A stretch of DNA of 34,855 nucleotides. Origin: an uncultured Eggerthella sp. GTDB lineage: Bacteria > Actinomycetota > Coriobacteriia > Coriobacteriales > Eggerthellaceae. Below, piece after piece: positions 6,635 through 14,743 of the stretch (position 1 is the first letter of the stretch; each line of letters begins with the position of its first letter). The notes under the pieces are model-generated. The model saw nothing but the letters and a program-made list of their open reading frames with translations. It did not search any database and was not told where the DNA came from. Location of the stretch: NCBI GenBank assembly GCA_958431815.1, contig CAUASB010000013.1:1-34855 (forward strand). Direction: 5' to 3'. Made by a program: the position numbers and the translations under genes.

Positions 6635-8893
6635 ATGAAGCCTATAGAAGACATAGCATTTGACTGCATCGACCTTTGCAAGATGCATAAGGAACAGATT
6701 AAGCACGTGTTATCGCGTATTGTGATAGTGGCGATTTGCGCTTTGCTGCTGGAAACGTTTGTATTCAACATGAACTATTTCCGTTCCGCCAATTATGACC
6801 CAGTAAACCTTGAGGACCGTATCACGCTTGATGCAAACGATACGGGTACTTCAGAATTTGGTTTGGGGCATAGCGAGCAATTCAAGTTCACGGAATCGAA
6901 CACAGCCGTTGATTTCTATGACTTGAACAAAGTGGTGAACAATATCCACCTTGATTTCGACAACTCGCAGCCTGCTCAAAACCTTAAAGTGAAGATCAGC
7001 TTTACCGATGCGGCTCATGAGACGTACTTTTCTACAACGGAATATACGTTCGGCGTGCCCGAGGTTGACGTTTCGACGGCAAGTGAGCAAAGCCAGTATC
7101 TTTATTTGGAGAGCTCTGGGGCCATTCAGAATCTGCGTATCGAAATTACCAGTGACGACGCAAGCTACCCTGTAGTGCTGAATACCGTTGTCATCAATGA
7201 GCGCCAGCCGTTCGAATTCAATTCCCTTCGTTGCTTCCTGACATTTACCGTGCTTTTGCTTCTGTATGTTTTCAGGCCGAAGTCCAGCATCTATCGCTGT
7301 CGGGTAAAAGAGCATCCGCGTTTTTCGCGTGCGGTGATTGTCTTTGCAACGGCATGCGAGATTTTTTTCCTTACGGCATACTTGCTGCTCGGCTCAAATC
7401 AGGTTGGCATTGCCACGTCAAACTACAATTCCGGCTCATGGGATGGCCACAGCATCGTTAACACCTACAAAGTGGGCGGTGAAAACGCGCAGCAGTATGC
7501 CGAGCTTGCGAAGGCGATGAGCGACGGTCAGTTGTACTTGGAAATTGAGCCTCCTCAATGGCTGGTTGATATGGACAACCCCTACGACAAGGGCGCTCGT
7601 GACGAATTGCAGAAACAGACAGGGGAGTCGTACCTGTTCGACGTCGCCTATTACGAGGGACACTATTATGTCTATTTCGGCGTTCTTCCTGTTCTTCTGT
7701 TCTATCTACCGTTTTATTTAGTTACGGGAAGCAGCTTCCCTACGGCGATTGGCGTATTGCTGGCATGCATTATGTTCGTGCTTGGTGCCACGGCGTTAAT
7801 GGACCGCTTTGCCCGCCATCATTTCAAACGGGTGAGCTTAGGGCTGTTCCTGCTGTTGCAAATGCCGCTGGTTGCCTGCTCGGGCATGCTGTACTTGGCG
7901 AAGTTCCCCACGTTCTATTCGCTGCCCATCGCAATGGCTCTAGCCTTTACGGTGTGGGGCTTGTATTTCTGGCTTCATGGCAGATCGACCGAAAAAGCTG
8001 CAGGTTGGTATTTGGCGGGATCCCTGTGCATGGCCCTGGTTGTTGCCTGCAGGCCTCAGTTCCTTATTTTCTCGTTGTTGGCCTTCCCTCTGTTTTGGAG
8101 GAAGTTCATTACGGAAAAGCACCTGTTCACGAAAAAAGGTGCTAAGGAATTCGCCTGCTTGATTGCGCCGTATTTTGTTGTTGCTGCGGGAATCATGATG
8201 TACAACAAGGCCCGCTTCGGTTCGTTCTTCGACTTTGGCGCGAATTACAACCTGACGGTGAACGACATGACGCAACGCGGCATGAACGCTGGGCGTCTGC
8301 TTCCCGCCTTGTTCGCATATTTCCTGCAGACGCCCACCACTACCGGTGTGTTCCCTTGGCTTCAGCCCACCACGTTCGATACAACGTATTTGGGTCAAAC
8401 TATCAAAGAGGTTACCTTTGGCGGCATCCTGGCTTGCTTGCCAGTGCTGTGGGTGCTTGCTTTTGCGAAGCCTATCCTTTCGTATCGCATCAAAGAACGC
8501 TCTACGCATACGGTGGCAAGCGTTGTGGTTACGATGCTGGTATCGGGTTTGGTTGTTGCGTGTCTTGATGCGGAAATGGCGGGAATCTTGCAACGCTATA
8601 CAGCGGACTACAGCATTTTGATGCTGATACCGGCAATTCTTCTGTGCTTCATCGCCAACGATGCTTTGGCAACAGACAAGGAAGAAGGGGAAAAGGTCGA
8701 GCTTGAAGTGGTTAGCTCCACGGTTCCGAAAATCCTAACCCATCGCGTGTTCTTGCGCATCGTCGGTGTACTGGTGTTCCTAAGCCTTCTGTACTCGACG
8801 CTGGTTTGCTTCATTCCCGAAACCGGTTGGTATTCCGATGTGTACGCGTGGGCATACCAAGATCTTATTGAAATGGTTGAGTTCTGGACTTAG
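6635..8893 (+). CDS. Large polytopic membrane protein of unknown function (GT-C-like topology)
   Basis: No specific family is recognised. The 752 residues begin with a short cytoplasmic part and one membrane helix (about 26-44). A roughly 150-residue hydrophilic, beta-rich region probably faces outside (45-195). About ten further helices are spread over 200-735. The layout, with YYEGHYYVYFGVLPVLLFYLP around residue 345, resembles membrane glycosyltransferases of the GT-C class, but no catalytic motif was identified. The start is uncertain: ATG 6635 is only nine bases after a TAGAAT -10-like hexamer (6621-6626) and has little ribosome binding site, so the mRNA may be nearly leaderless; ATG 6683 is the alternative. 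It stands alone between a terminator and a 349-base gap. Confidence 0.75.
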   Translation: MKPIEDIAFDCIDLCKMHKEQIKHVLSRIVIVAICALLLETFVFNMNYFRSANYDPVNLEDRITLDANDTGTSEFGLGHSEQFKFTESNTAVDFYDLNKVVNNIHLDFDNSQPAQNLKVKISFTDAAHETYFSTTEYTFGVPEVDVSTASEQSQYLYLESSGAIQNLRIEITSDDASYPVVLNTVVINERQPFEFNSLRCFLTFTVLLLLYVFRPKSSIYRCRVKEHPRFSRAVIVFATACEIFFLTAYLLLGSNQVGIATSNYNSGSWDGHSIVNTYKVGGENAQQYAELAKAMSDGQLYLEIEPPQWLVDMDNPYDKGARDELQKQTGESYLFDVAYYEGHYYVYFGVLPVLLFYLPFYLVTGSSFPTAIGVLLACIMFVLGATALMDRFARHHFKRVSLGLFLLLQMPLVACSGMLYLAKFPTFYSLPIAMALAFTVWGLYFWLHGRSTEKAAGWYLAGSLCMALVVACRPQFLIFSLLAFPLFWRKFITEKHLFTKKGAKEFACLIAPYFVVAAGIMMYNKARFGSFFDFGANYNLTVNDMTQRGMNAGRLLPALFAYFLQTPTTTGVFPWLQPTTFDTTYLGQTIKEVTFGGILACLPVLWVLAFAKPILSYRIKERSTHTVASVVVTMLVSGLVVACLDAEMAGILQRYTADYSILMLIPAILLCFIANDALATDKEEGEKVELEVVSSTVPKILTHRVFLRIVGVLVFLSLLYSTLVCFIPETGWYSDVYAWAYQDLIEMVEFWT

Positions 8894-8948
8894 TTGTTGC
8901 GTCGTTCTACAAACGGCGCACTACGCAAGAAACGTTATGACGCTGCAC

Positions 8949-9043
8949 GGCCCCCTGATGAACCATATGGCGCTGCAGGCAAGCTTGACGGGTGAAGCCC
9001 GCCTGGCGCTTGCCTTCCCGCCGTCTGAATTCATGAGGGGGCC
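8949..9043. other. Foldable intergenic element with nested inverted repeats (gap 8894-9242)
   Basis: The 349-base gap before the oxidoreductase operon holds no convincing gene. The outer arms GGCCCCCTGATGAA (8949-8962) and TTCATGAGGGGGCC (9030-9043) pair at 13 of 14 positions. Inside, AGGCAAGC (8977-8984) pairs with GCTTGCCT (9008-9015). No T run follows, so it is not a standard terminator. It may be a leader RNA, a small RNA or a protein-binding palindrome. Further down, TACAAT (9196-9201) is a possible -10 for the operon, without a well-spaced -35. Confidence 0.45.
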
Positions 9044-9242
9044 ACTTGTTGTTTCGTCCGCCAATGCAAAAGAGCAATCTTTTCTCTTTCTACCGTTCGC
9101 CCCGCGAACTCAACCAGTGACATTCGCTGATTTCCGCCCACCGAGCTATACCGAGCTTGTTCGGAAACTCCCACGGTTGAAAAGTGACGCTTCGTACAAT
9201 TAAGGAGCTTTCTTAAAGCAAACCTTAAGCGAGAGGAGAGGT

Positions 9243-9815
9243 ATGTCACAGTTGACCGAAATCCGCTGGCATGCACGTGCTGGCCAGGGCGCGGTTACGG
9301 CGGCAAAGCTTGTCGCGGACACGGCGCTGCTGCAAGGCAACTACATCCAGGCTATGCCCGAATATGGCCCGGAGCGCACAGGAGCACCCTTGAAGGCGTA
9401 TACCCGCGTTTCAAGCGATCCTATTGAAGTACATAACAACATCCAGAATCCTGACATCGTCATCATCATGGATGACACGCTGTTGGCTTCCACCGATGTG
9501 ATGGAGGGTATGCACGAAGACGGCATCCTCCTGTTCAACACCACTATGACGGCAGAAGAAGCCCGTGCTGCCGTTGGTGCTCCCGCAAGCATGCGCGTTG
9601 CTGTCGTCGATGCTTCCGGCATTGCCATGGCAACCATTAAGAAGGACATGCCCAACACGCCTATCGTTGGCGCTTTGGCAAAGATTACGGGACTTTTCCC
9701 GCTTGAAAAGGTCAAGGAGCGTCTTGCTATCACGTTTGGCAAGAAGTTCTCCCAGGAAATGATCGACGCAAACCTCGCCTCCGTTGAGCGCGCATATCAG
9801 GAGGTGCAGGAATAA
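9243..9815 (+). CDS. porG: 2-oxoacid:ferredoxin oxidoreductase, gamma subunit
   Basis: Gamma subunit of a four-subunit pyruvate/2-oxoacid:ferredoxin oxidoreductase, which oxidatively decarboxylates a 2-oxoacid to acyl-CoA and CO2 and reduces ferredoxin in the cytoplasm. The 190 residues show the family's opening EIRWHARAGQGAVTAAKL and the motif YGPERTGAPLKAYTRVS. It is the first gene of the order gamma-delta-alpha-beta, as in archaeal and Thermotoga-type enzymes. GAGAGGAGAG precedes the ATG, and the stop overlaps the delta start by one base (TAATG). Pyruvate is the likeliest substrate, but a branched-chain 2-oxoacid enzyme cannot be excluded. Confidence 0.9.
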   Translation: MSQLTEIRWHARAGQGAVTAAKLVADTALLQGNYIQAMPEYGPERTGAPLKAYTRVSSDPIEVHNNIQNPDIVIIMDDTLLASTDVMEGMHEDGILLFNTTMTAEEARAAVGAPASMRVAVVDASGIAMATIKKDMPNTPIVGALAKITGLFPLEKVKERLAITFGKKFSQEMIDANLASVERAYQEVQE

Positions 9816-10153
9816 TGTCAAAGTACGAATTCGACGGCTCCAACTACGACGAGTGGAAGCCTTCCGATTTCCCCACGGGCTATGTATGCCCCGAGGGCGG
9901 CACTTCGGTTAACTGCTACACCGGTGGCTGGCGTTCCAACCGTCCTATTTGGGATTCTGAGAAGTGCTCCAACTGCATGCTGTGCTGGGCATACTGCCCC
10001 GATTCTTCCATCGAGGTAAAAGACGGCGCAATGACGGGCATCGACCTGTTCCATTGCAAGGGCTGCGGCGTTTGCGTCCAGGAATGCAAGTTCGGCGCTC
10101 TTGAGCTTATTCCCGAAGCTGAAGCACAGGCCCAGGAAGAGAAAGGGGAGTAA
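9815..10153 (+). CDS. porD: 2-oxoacid:ferredoxin oxidoreductase, delta subunit (2x[4Fe-4S])
   Basis: Delta subunit, a small electron-transfer protein that carries electrons from the thiamine site to external ferredoxin. Two complete [4Fe-4S] motifs are visible: C51-x2-C54-x2-C57-x3-C61 and C81-x2-C84-x2-C87-x3-C91. The 112-residue length and the N-terminal extension before the clusters are normal for PorD/VorD. The start overlaps the gamma stop by one base, and the alpha gene begins two bases after the stop, so all four genes form one tightly coupled operon. Confidence 0.92.
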   Translation: MSKYEFDGSNYDEWKPSDFPTGYVCPEGGTSVNCYTGGWRSNRPIWDSEKCSNCMLCWAYCPDSSIEVKDGAMTGIDLFHCKGCGVCVQECKFGALELIPEAEAQAQEEKGE

Positions 10154-10155
10154 TC

Positions 10156-11346
10156 ATGGCTGAAGAAAAGAAGATGTTTTCCGCTACGGGCAACCAGATG
10201 GTTGCCGATGCCTTCCGTCAGGTTAACCCTGATGTAATGGCGGCATACCCCATTACCCCCCAGACCACCATCGTTGAAGGCTATGCAAAGTTCGTTGCGG
10301 ACGGCAAGGTTACTACCGAGTACGTTCCCACCGAATCTGAGCATTCCGCGCTTTCCGCTTGCATCGGTGCTTCTGCTGCTGGCGCCCGCGTGGCAACGGC
10401 AACCAGCTCTCAGGGCCTTGCCTACATGTGGGAGGAACTCCACATTGCTGCAGGCATGCGTTGCCCCATTGTCATGGCAAACGCAAACCGAGCCCTTTCC
10501 GCTCCTATCAACATTCACGGCGACCACTCCGACATCATGAGCGCCCGCGATTGCGGCTGGGGCATGATGTTCGCCGAAACCGCTCAGGAAGCCTACGACA
10601 ACACCATCGTTGCCTTCAAGGTTGCAGAAGATCCCAATGTTCTGCTTCCCGTGCTTACCACGCTTGATGGCTTCGTGACCACGCACGCTATGGATTGCTG
10701 CGTGAAGGAAGAAGATCAGGTGGTAAAGGATTTCGTTGGCGACTACCAGCCGAAGTACCCGCTGCTTGACACTGAAAATCCAGTTGGCCAGGGTATGTTC
10801 GCAACGCTGGGCAACGGCTATATGAAGTACAAGCTTACCGAGCGCCATGCCCTCGACAACGCCATGGAAGCCTTCGAGCGTCATGGCAAGGAATGGGCCG
10901 AGATCACGGGCCGTCCTTTCGAGCTGGTGGACGCTTGGGGAGCCGAAGATGCCGATTACCTCATTGTGGTTTTGGGTTCGTGCGCCGGCAACGCTCGTTT
11001 TGAGGCACGCAAGCTGCGCGAGCAGGGCAAGAAGGTTGGCGTGGTTCGTCCTCGCATCTTCCGTCCGTTCCCGGCAAAGCAGATTGCCGAAGCTTGCAAG
11101 AACGCCAAGGCCGTTGCTGTGCTCGACCGTTCCGATTCGTATGGTTCGCCCCACGCTCCGCTTGCTCTTGAAGTTCGTTCTGCTTTCCAGGCCGCTGGCA
11201 TGCAGACGCTGGTAAGCGATTACGTGGTAGGCCTCGGCGGTGCCGACATCACGCTTGATCAGATGGTTCAGGTTTATGCCGAGCTTGAGCAGCGTGCGAA
11301 CGGCGAAGGCGACGGTTCCATCAAATACCTTGGTATCGAAGAGTAA
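10156..11346 (+). CDS. porA: 2-oxoacid:ferredoxin oxidoreductase, alpha subunit
   Basis: Alpha subunit of the same enzyme, contributing with beta to the thiamine-diphosphate and substrate sites. The N-terminal pyrimidine-binding domain shows AAYPITPQTTIVEGYA and EYVPTESEHSALSACIGASAAGARVATATSSQGL. The C-terminal part has the family's VLGSCAGNARFEARKLREQG and VGVVRPRIFRPFP. The 396 residues fit the separate-subunit form; there is no fusion to gamma. A GAAAGGGGAG ribosome binding site overlaps the delta 3' end. Operon position and both domains make the assignment firm; substrate choice (pyruvate rather than 2-oxoisovalerate) is inferred. Confidence 0.92.
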   Translation: MAEEKKMFSATGNQMVADAFRQVNPDVMAAYPITPQTTIVEGYAKFVADGKVTTEYVPTESEHSALSACIGASAAGARVATATSSQGLAYMWEELHIAAGMRCPIVMANANRALSAPINIHGDHSDIMSARDCGWGMMFAETAQEAYDNTIVAFKVAEDPNVLLPVLTTLDGFVTTHAMDCCVKEEDQVVKDFVGDYQPKYPLLDTENPVGQGMFATLGNGYMKYKLTERHALDNAMEAFERHGKEWAEITGRPFELVDAWGAEDADYLIVVLGSCAGNARFEARKLREQGKKVGVVRPRIFRPFPAKQIAEACKNAKAVAVLDRSDSYGSPHAPLALEVRSAFQAAGMQTLVSDYVVGLGGADITLDQMVQVYAELEQRANGEGDGSIKYLGIEE

Positions 11347-11357
11347 GGGGCACATAA

Positions 11358-12302
11358 ATGGCTAACATCAAGCAACTTTCTGCCCGCCCCGACGATTTGG
11401 CTCCTGGCCATCGCCTGTGCGGCGGCTGCGGCGCATCTATGGCGGTGCGTCAGGTTCTCATGGGACGCAACGATTACGACGTTGTGTGTTGCTCGGCAAC
11501 GGGCTGCCTCGAGGTATCCACTTCCATTTACCCCGATAACGCTTGGAACGTTCCATTCATCCACAACGCTTTCGCTAATGCAGGCGCAACCATTTCAGGT
11601 GTGGAAGCTGCCTACAAGGGCCTTCAGCGTGCTGGCAAGATTCCTGCCGACAAGAAGATCAAGTTCGTAGCGTTCGGCGGCGACGGCGGCACGTACGATA
11701 TCGGCCTTCAGTCGCTTTCCGGCGCAATGGAACGTGGTCACGATATCATGTACGTGTGCTACGACAACGGTGCATACATGAACACGGGCATCCAGCGTTC
11801 TTCTGCTACGCCTAAGGGCGCATGGGCTACCACTTCCGAAGTTGGCAAGGTTCAGCAGGGCAAGCCCCAGAAGCGCAAGGACCTTACCTCCATCATGGCC
11901 GCTCACGGTGTTCCCTATGTTGCTCAGGCAACGGTAGGCAACTGGCGCGACCTGGTGAGCAAGGCCGAAAAGGCCATTGCGGTAGACGGCCCCGCGTTCC
12001 TGAACATCATGGCACCGTGCCCGCGTGGCTGGCGTATCGATTCCAGCATGACTGCTGAAATTTGCCGCATGGCCGTAAACTCCAAGTTCTGGCCTCTGTT
12101 CGAGGTGGAAAACGGCAAGTGGAAGCTCACTCCGGTTCGCGATAAGAACCTTATTCCGGTTAAGGACTTCTTGAAGCCGCAGGGTCGCTTCAAGCACCTG
12201 TTCAAGCCCGGCAACGAAGCTCTCCTTGAAGAGATTCAGCAGGATGTCGACGATTACTGGAAGTATCTGGAAGGCCGCGTGGAAGGTTCCAAGGACCTGT
12301 AA
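11358..12302 (+). CDS. porB: 2-oxoacid:ferredoxin oxidoreductase, beta subunit (TPP-binding)
   Basis: Beta subunit, which binds thiamine diphosphate through GDGG (108-111) to N137 and holds an iron-sulfur cluster. C21 and C24 (CGGCGA) are evident ligands; C50 and C221 are the likely others. The stretch GLQSLSGAMERGHDIMYVCY followed by DNGAYMNTGIQRSSATP is typical of PorB and favours pyruvate as substrate. The 314-residue length is normal. The gene closes the operon and is followed 26 bases later by a strong terminator. Confidence 0.93.
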   Translation: MANIKQLSARPDDLAPGHRLCGGCGASMAVRQVLMGRNDYDVVCCSATGCLEVSTSIYPDNAWNVPFIHNAFANAGATISGVEAAYKGLQRAGKIPADKKIKFVAFGGDGGTYDIGLQSLSGAMERGHDIMYVCYDNGAYMNTGIQRSSATPKGAWATTSEVGKVQQGKPQKRKDLTSIMAAHGVPYVAQATVGNWRDLVSKAEKAIAVDGPAFLNIMAPCPRGWRIDSSMTAEICRMAVNSKFWPLFEVENGKWKLTPVRDKNLIPVKDFLKPQGRFKHLFKPGNEALLEEIQQDVDDYWKYLEGRVEGSKDL

Positions 12303-12328
12303 GCGTTTAGGCTGTGCAGATGGCCATC

Positions 12329-12362
12329 AAAGCCGCAGGCATATACCGCCTGCGGCTTTTTT
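12329..12362 (+). terminator. Intrinsic terminator of the oxidoreductase operon
   Basis: A perfect 12-bp stem AAAGCCGCAGGC / GCCTGCGGCTTT (loop ATATACC) is followed by a T run. The run ends about one base before the -35 box of the riboflavin operon promoter. Confidence 0.93.
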
Positions 12363-12363
12363 C

Positions 12364-12391
12364 TTGACGGAGCGCTACAGTGCGCTATAGT
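12364..12391 (+). promoter_or_regulatory. Promoter of the FMN riboswitch / rib operon
   Basis: TTGACG (12364-12369) and TATAGT (12386-12391) are separated by 16 bases. Transcription would start about 12398, shortly before the riboswitch. The promoter abuts the upstream terminator. Confidence 0.75.
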
Positions 12392-12407
12392 AAAGCGCGG
12401 AAATTGA

Positions 12408-12555
12408 ATACGGTCTTCAGGGCGAGGTGCAATTCCTCACTGGCGGTAATGCTTGGTGCATAACGGCATCAGAGCAAAGCCCGCGACCCTTGCTTGGCAA
12501 GGTTGATCTGGTGCGAATCCAGGGCCAACGGTTACAGTCCGGATGGAAGAAGACG
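12408..12555 (+). promoter_or_regulatory. FMN riboswitch (RFN element)
   Basis: All conserved RFN blocks are visible in order: GGTCTTCAGGGCGAGGTG, TTCCTCACTGGCGGTAATG, AGCCCGCGAC, GATCTGGTGCGAATCCAG and GGCCAACGGTTACAGTCCGG followed by ATGGAAGAAG. The element senses flavin mononucleotide and lowers expression of ribD-ribE-ribBA-ribH when FMN is plentiful. A strong hairpin terminator lies about 45 bases downstream, so control by transcription termination is the likely mode. Confidence 0.97.
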
Positions 12556-12596
12556 ATGAATAAGGCTGGCACCCGTGTGCTGGTGTTTGACTATCG

Positions 12597-12630
12597 AAAG
12601 CCCTGGAATCATATGGTTCCAGGGCTTTTT
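12597..12630 (+). terminator. Riboswitch-controlled terminator in the rib leader
   Basis: The stem AAGCCCTGGAA / TTCCAGGGCTT (11 bp, loop TCATATGG) is followed by a T run, located between the RFN element and ribD. It is the expected expression platform of the FMN riboswitch. Confidence 0.88.
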
Positions 12631-12640
12631 GCATGTAATG

Positions 12641-12701
12641 CCTCCTGTTCGTCGCTACCCAAAAAAGATTGGTATTCGCAGACGAACGAGTAGAAAGGAG
12701 G
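12641..12701 (+). promoter_or_regulatory. Predicted hairpin hiding the ribD ribosome binding site
   Basis: CCTCCT (12641-12646) is complementary to AGGAGG (12696-12701), the ribD ribosome binding site. The adjoining GTTCGTC (12647-12653) pairs perfectly with GACGAAC (12681-12687). Together these give 13 pairs in two helices with an 8-base bulge on one side. The sequence shows the pairing; a role in translational control of ribD is inferred. Confidence 0.45.
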
Positions 12702-12709
12702 ACTGCTTC

Positions 12710-13954
12710 GTGAACGATGAAGAGTACATGCAAAGGGCGCTTGAGCTGGCTTTGCGCGGTTCTGGTTGGGTAAACCCCAACCCTCTTGTTGGTGCGGTTG
12801 TTGTTCGCGATGGACGCATTATCGGAGAGGGGTGGCATACCGCGTTTGGCGAGCCCCACGCCGAGCGCCAGGCGTTGGCTGATTGCCGCAGGCGTGGTGA
12901 GGACCCCAAAGGCGCAACGGTGTATGTGACCCTGGAGCCATGTTGCCATACGGGCAAGACGCCGCCTTGCACCGAAGCATTGATTGAGGCGGGCGTCGTA
13001 CGCGTGGTTATGGGCGCTCCAGACCCGAACCCGAAAGTCAGCGGTGGGGGAATCGCCCAGCTCGAAGCTGCGGGCATTGAGGTGGTGCAAGGTGTTTTGG
13101 TTGAGGAATGCCAGAAAGTCAACCGCGCATTCTTTCATTACATCAAAACGGGGAAACCCTATGTAACGCTTAAATACGCCATGACGCTCGACGGGAAAAT
13201 TGCCACTCGCAGCGGTAAGTCGAAATGGATCACGGGGCCCGAGGCGCGCCGTCGTGTGCACGAGGACCGTCAACGTAATGCGGCCATCATGGTTGGGGTG
13301 AACACGGTTATCAAAGACGACCCACTGCTTACCTGCCGGCTTGATGATTTCGAAGACCAAGCATTTGCCGAAGAGTCTGTGTCGGACTCCGATTTCGAAG
13401 ACCTGCTTGAGCGTGAGCTTGCCGAAGATGAGGCGGCCTATGAGGCATTGCAGGAAGGGGATGCTGTCGAGACGACGTCGCGTGGATTCAAACCGAAGAT
13501 CAGCAACCCGATTCGCATCGTGTGCGACACTCACCTGCGTACACCATTGAGCTCGCAGATCGTTAAAACGGCTGCTTCGGTTCCCACGTACATTGCAACG
13601 GCCGAGTCCGATATGAAAAAGCACATGCCCTATCGCGAGCAGGAATGCGACATCATTGTGGTTCCCGAAGCAGCAGGACACATCGACATCGAGGTGCTGA
13701 TGGAAAAGCTCGGCGCCATGGGAATTGATAGCGTGATCGTGGAAGGCGGCTCCAAAATCAACTGGTCGGTGCTTGCCTATGAGGTGGTTTCGAAGGTACA
13801 GGCGTACATTGCGCCGAAACTCTTTGGTGGAGCCAAGGCGCCTTCCCCTGTTGCCGGATTCGGTGTCGAAGCGCCGAAATACGCTATCGAGCTTTCCGAA
13901 CCTGAGGTGACCATGCTTGGAAGCGACTTGCTCGTTGAGTGTGAGGTGCTCTAG
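12710..13954 (+). CDS. ribD: Bifunctional riboflavin deaminase/reductase RibD
   Basis: Bifunctional enzyme of riboflavin synthesis. The N-terminal zinc deaminase domain (about 1-145) has HAE at 50-52 and cysteines C78 and C87. The C-terminal NADPH-dependent reductase domain (about 150-414) has TLKYAMTLDGKIATRSGKSK and VGVNTVIKDDPLLT. The start is GTG at 12710, eight bases after AAAGGAGG; the longer frame to 12575 runs through the riboswitch terminator and is rejected. At 414 residues it is longer than the usual 350-380 because of a strongly acidic insert of about 50 residues (212-262) between DPLLTCRL and NPIRIVCD in the reductase domain. ribE starts directly after the stop. Confidence 0.95.
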   Translation: MNDEEYMQRALELALRGSGWVNPNPLVGAVVVRDGRIIGEGWHTAFGEPHAERQALADCRRRGEDPKGATVYVTLEPCCHTGKTPPCTEALIEAGVVRVVMGAPDPNPKVSGGGIAQLEAAGIEVVQGVLVEECQKVNRAFFHYIKTGKPYVTLKYAMTLDGKIATRSGKSKWITGPEARRRVHEDRQRNAAIMVGVNTVIKDDPLLTCRLDDFEDQAFAEESVSDSDFEDLLERELAEDEAAYEALQEGDAVETTSRGFKPKISNPIRIVCDTHLRTPLSSQIVKTAASVPTYIATAESDMKKHMPYREQECDIIVVPEAAGHIDIEVLMEKLGAMGIDSVIVEGGSKINWSVLAYEVVSKVQAYIAPKLFGGAKAPSPVAGFGVEAPKYAIELSEPEVTMLGSDLLVECEVL

Positions 13955-14674
13955 ATGTTCACCGGCATTGTCGAAGAGGTTGGCAGAATTGCCGCAATTC
14001 GGAAGGGCCCTCATTCATGCACGCTGACTATCGCGGCTGCGAACGTGCTCGAAGATGTCTGCTTGGGTGATAGCATCGCAACCAACGGGGTATGTCTTAC
14101 CGTAACCAACTTTACGCGTTCGACTTTTTCGGCCGACGTGATGCATGAAACGTTGAAGCGTTCTTCCTTGGGTGCCCTGCAACCGGGAAGTCCCGTGAAT
14201 TTAGAGCGCGCTATGCGTGTCGGAGGCCGATTCGGCGGGCATATCGTATCGGGTCATATCGACGGCACCGGCATTGTGAAGAGCATCGAGGAAGACGACA
14301 ACGCTGTGTGGTATCGGATAGGTTGCAAGCCTTCCATTCTCCGTTTCGTTATCGAGAAGGGCTCGATTGCCATCGATGGGATCAGCTTGACGGTGGCAAA
14401 GGTAGACGCTGAAAGTTTCAGCGTCTCTATCATTCCCCATACGCGTGCACAAACCAATTTGGCGGGTAAACGTGTAGGCAGCGTTGTGAACCTGGAAAAC
14501 GACTGCATTGGCAAATACGTTGAGCGCCTTTTGGCCTGTTCGCCCGAACTTGCTGGGGAAGCGGACCTGCAGGCTGCTTCGGCCGTAAGCCCCTATGTAG
14601 AAGGGGCGAAGAAACGCGTTGCTGCGAAGCCGAGTGGCATCACAAGGGAATTCCTGCTAAGTAACGGGTTCTGA
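13955..14674 (+). CDS. ribE: Riboflavin synthase (alpha chain)
   Basis: Riboflavin synthase, which disproportionates two molecules of 6,7-dimethyl-8-ribityllumazine into riboflavin and the pyrimidine precursor. It begins with the classic MFTGIVEEVG and shows the two-fold internal repeat of lumazine-binding domains (about 1-97 and 98-195), with GDSIATNGVCLTV in the first and GSIAIDGISLTV in the second. The ATG follows the ribD stop without a gap, implying coupled translation. The 239 residues exceed the usual 200-220 because of a C-terminal tail of about 35 residues with no recognised motif. Confidence 0.95.
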   Translation: MFTGIVEEVGRIAAIRKGPHSCTLTIAAANVLEDVCLGDSIATNGVCLTVTNFTRSTFSADVMHETLKRSSLGALQPGSPVNLERAMRVGGRFGGHIVSGHIDGTGIVKSIEEDDNAVWYRIGCKPSILRFVIEKGSIAIDGISLTVAKVDAESFSVSIIPHTRAQTNLAGKRVGSVVNLENDCIGKYVERLLACSPELAGEADLQAASAVSPYVEGAKKRVAAKPSGITREFLLSNGF

Positions 14675-14743
14675 AACGCTGATGCTGAAAAATAAGAAAA
14701 CAGCCCTGTGAACTGCGGGTTTGCAGGGTATGAGAGGATAGTA

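Noticed and set aside
8838..9203. 121-residue frame in the gap before the oxidoreductase operon
   Set aside because: It starts inside the upstream gene in another frame and runs through the inverted repeats; no coding pattern is apparent.
9916..11355. 479-residue open frame on the minus strand opposite porA
   Set aside because: It is antisense to the oxidoreductase alpha subunit and has no protein-like motif.
12427..12693. 88-residue frame over the FMN riboswitch
   Set aside because: The sequence is fully explained by the conserved RFN element and its terminator.
12437..14014. 525-residue open frame on the minus strand opposite ribD
   Set aside because: It lies antisense to a clearly recognised RibD and the FMN riboswitch; its composition is that of a shadow frame and no domain is recognisable.
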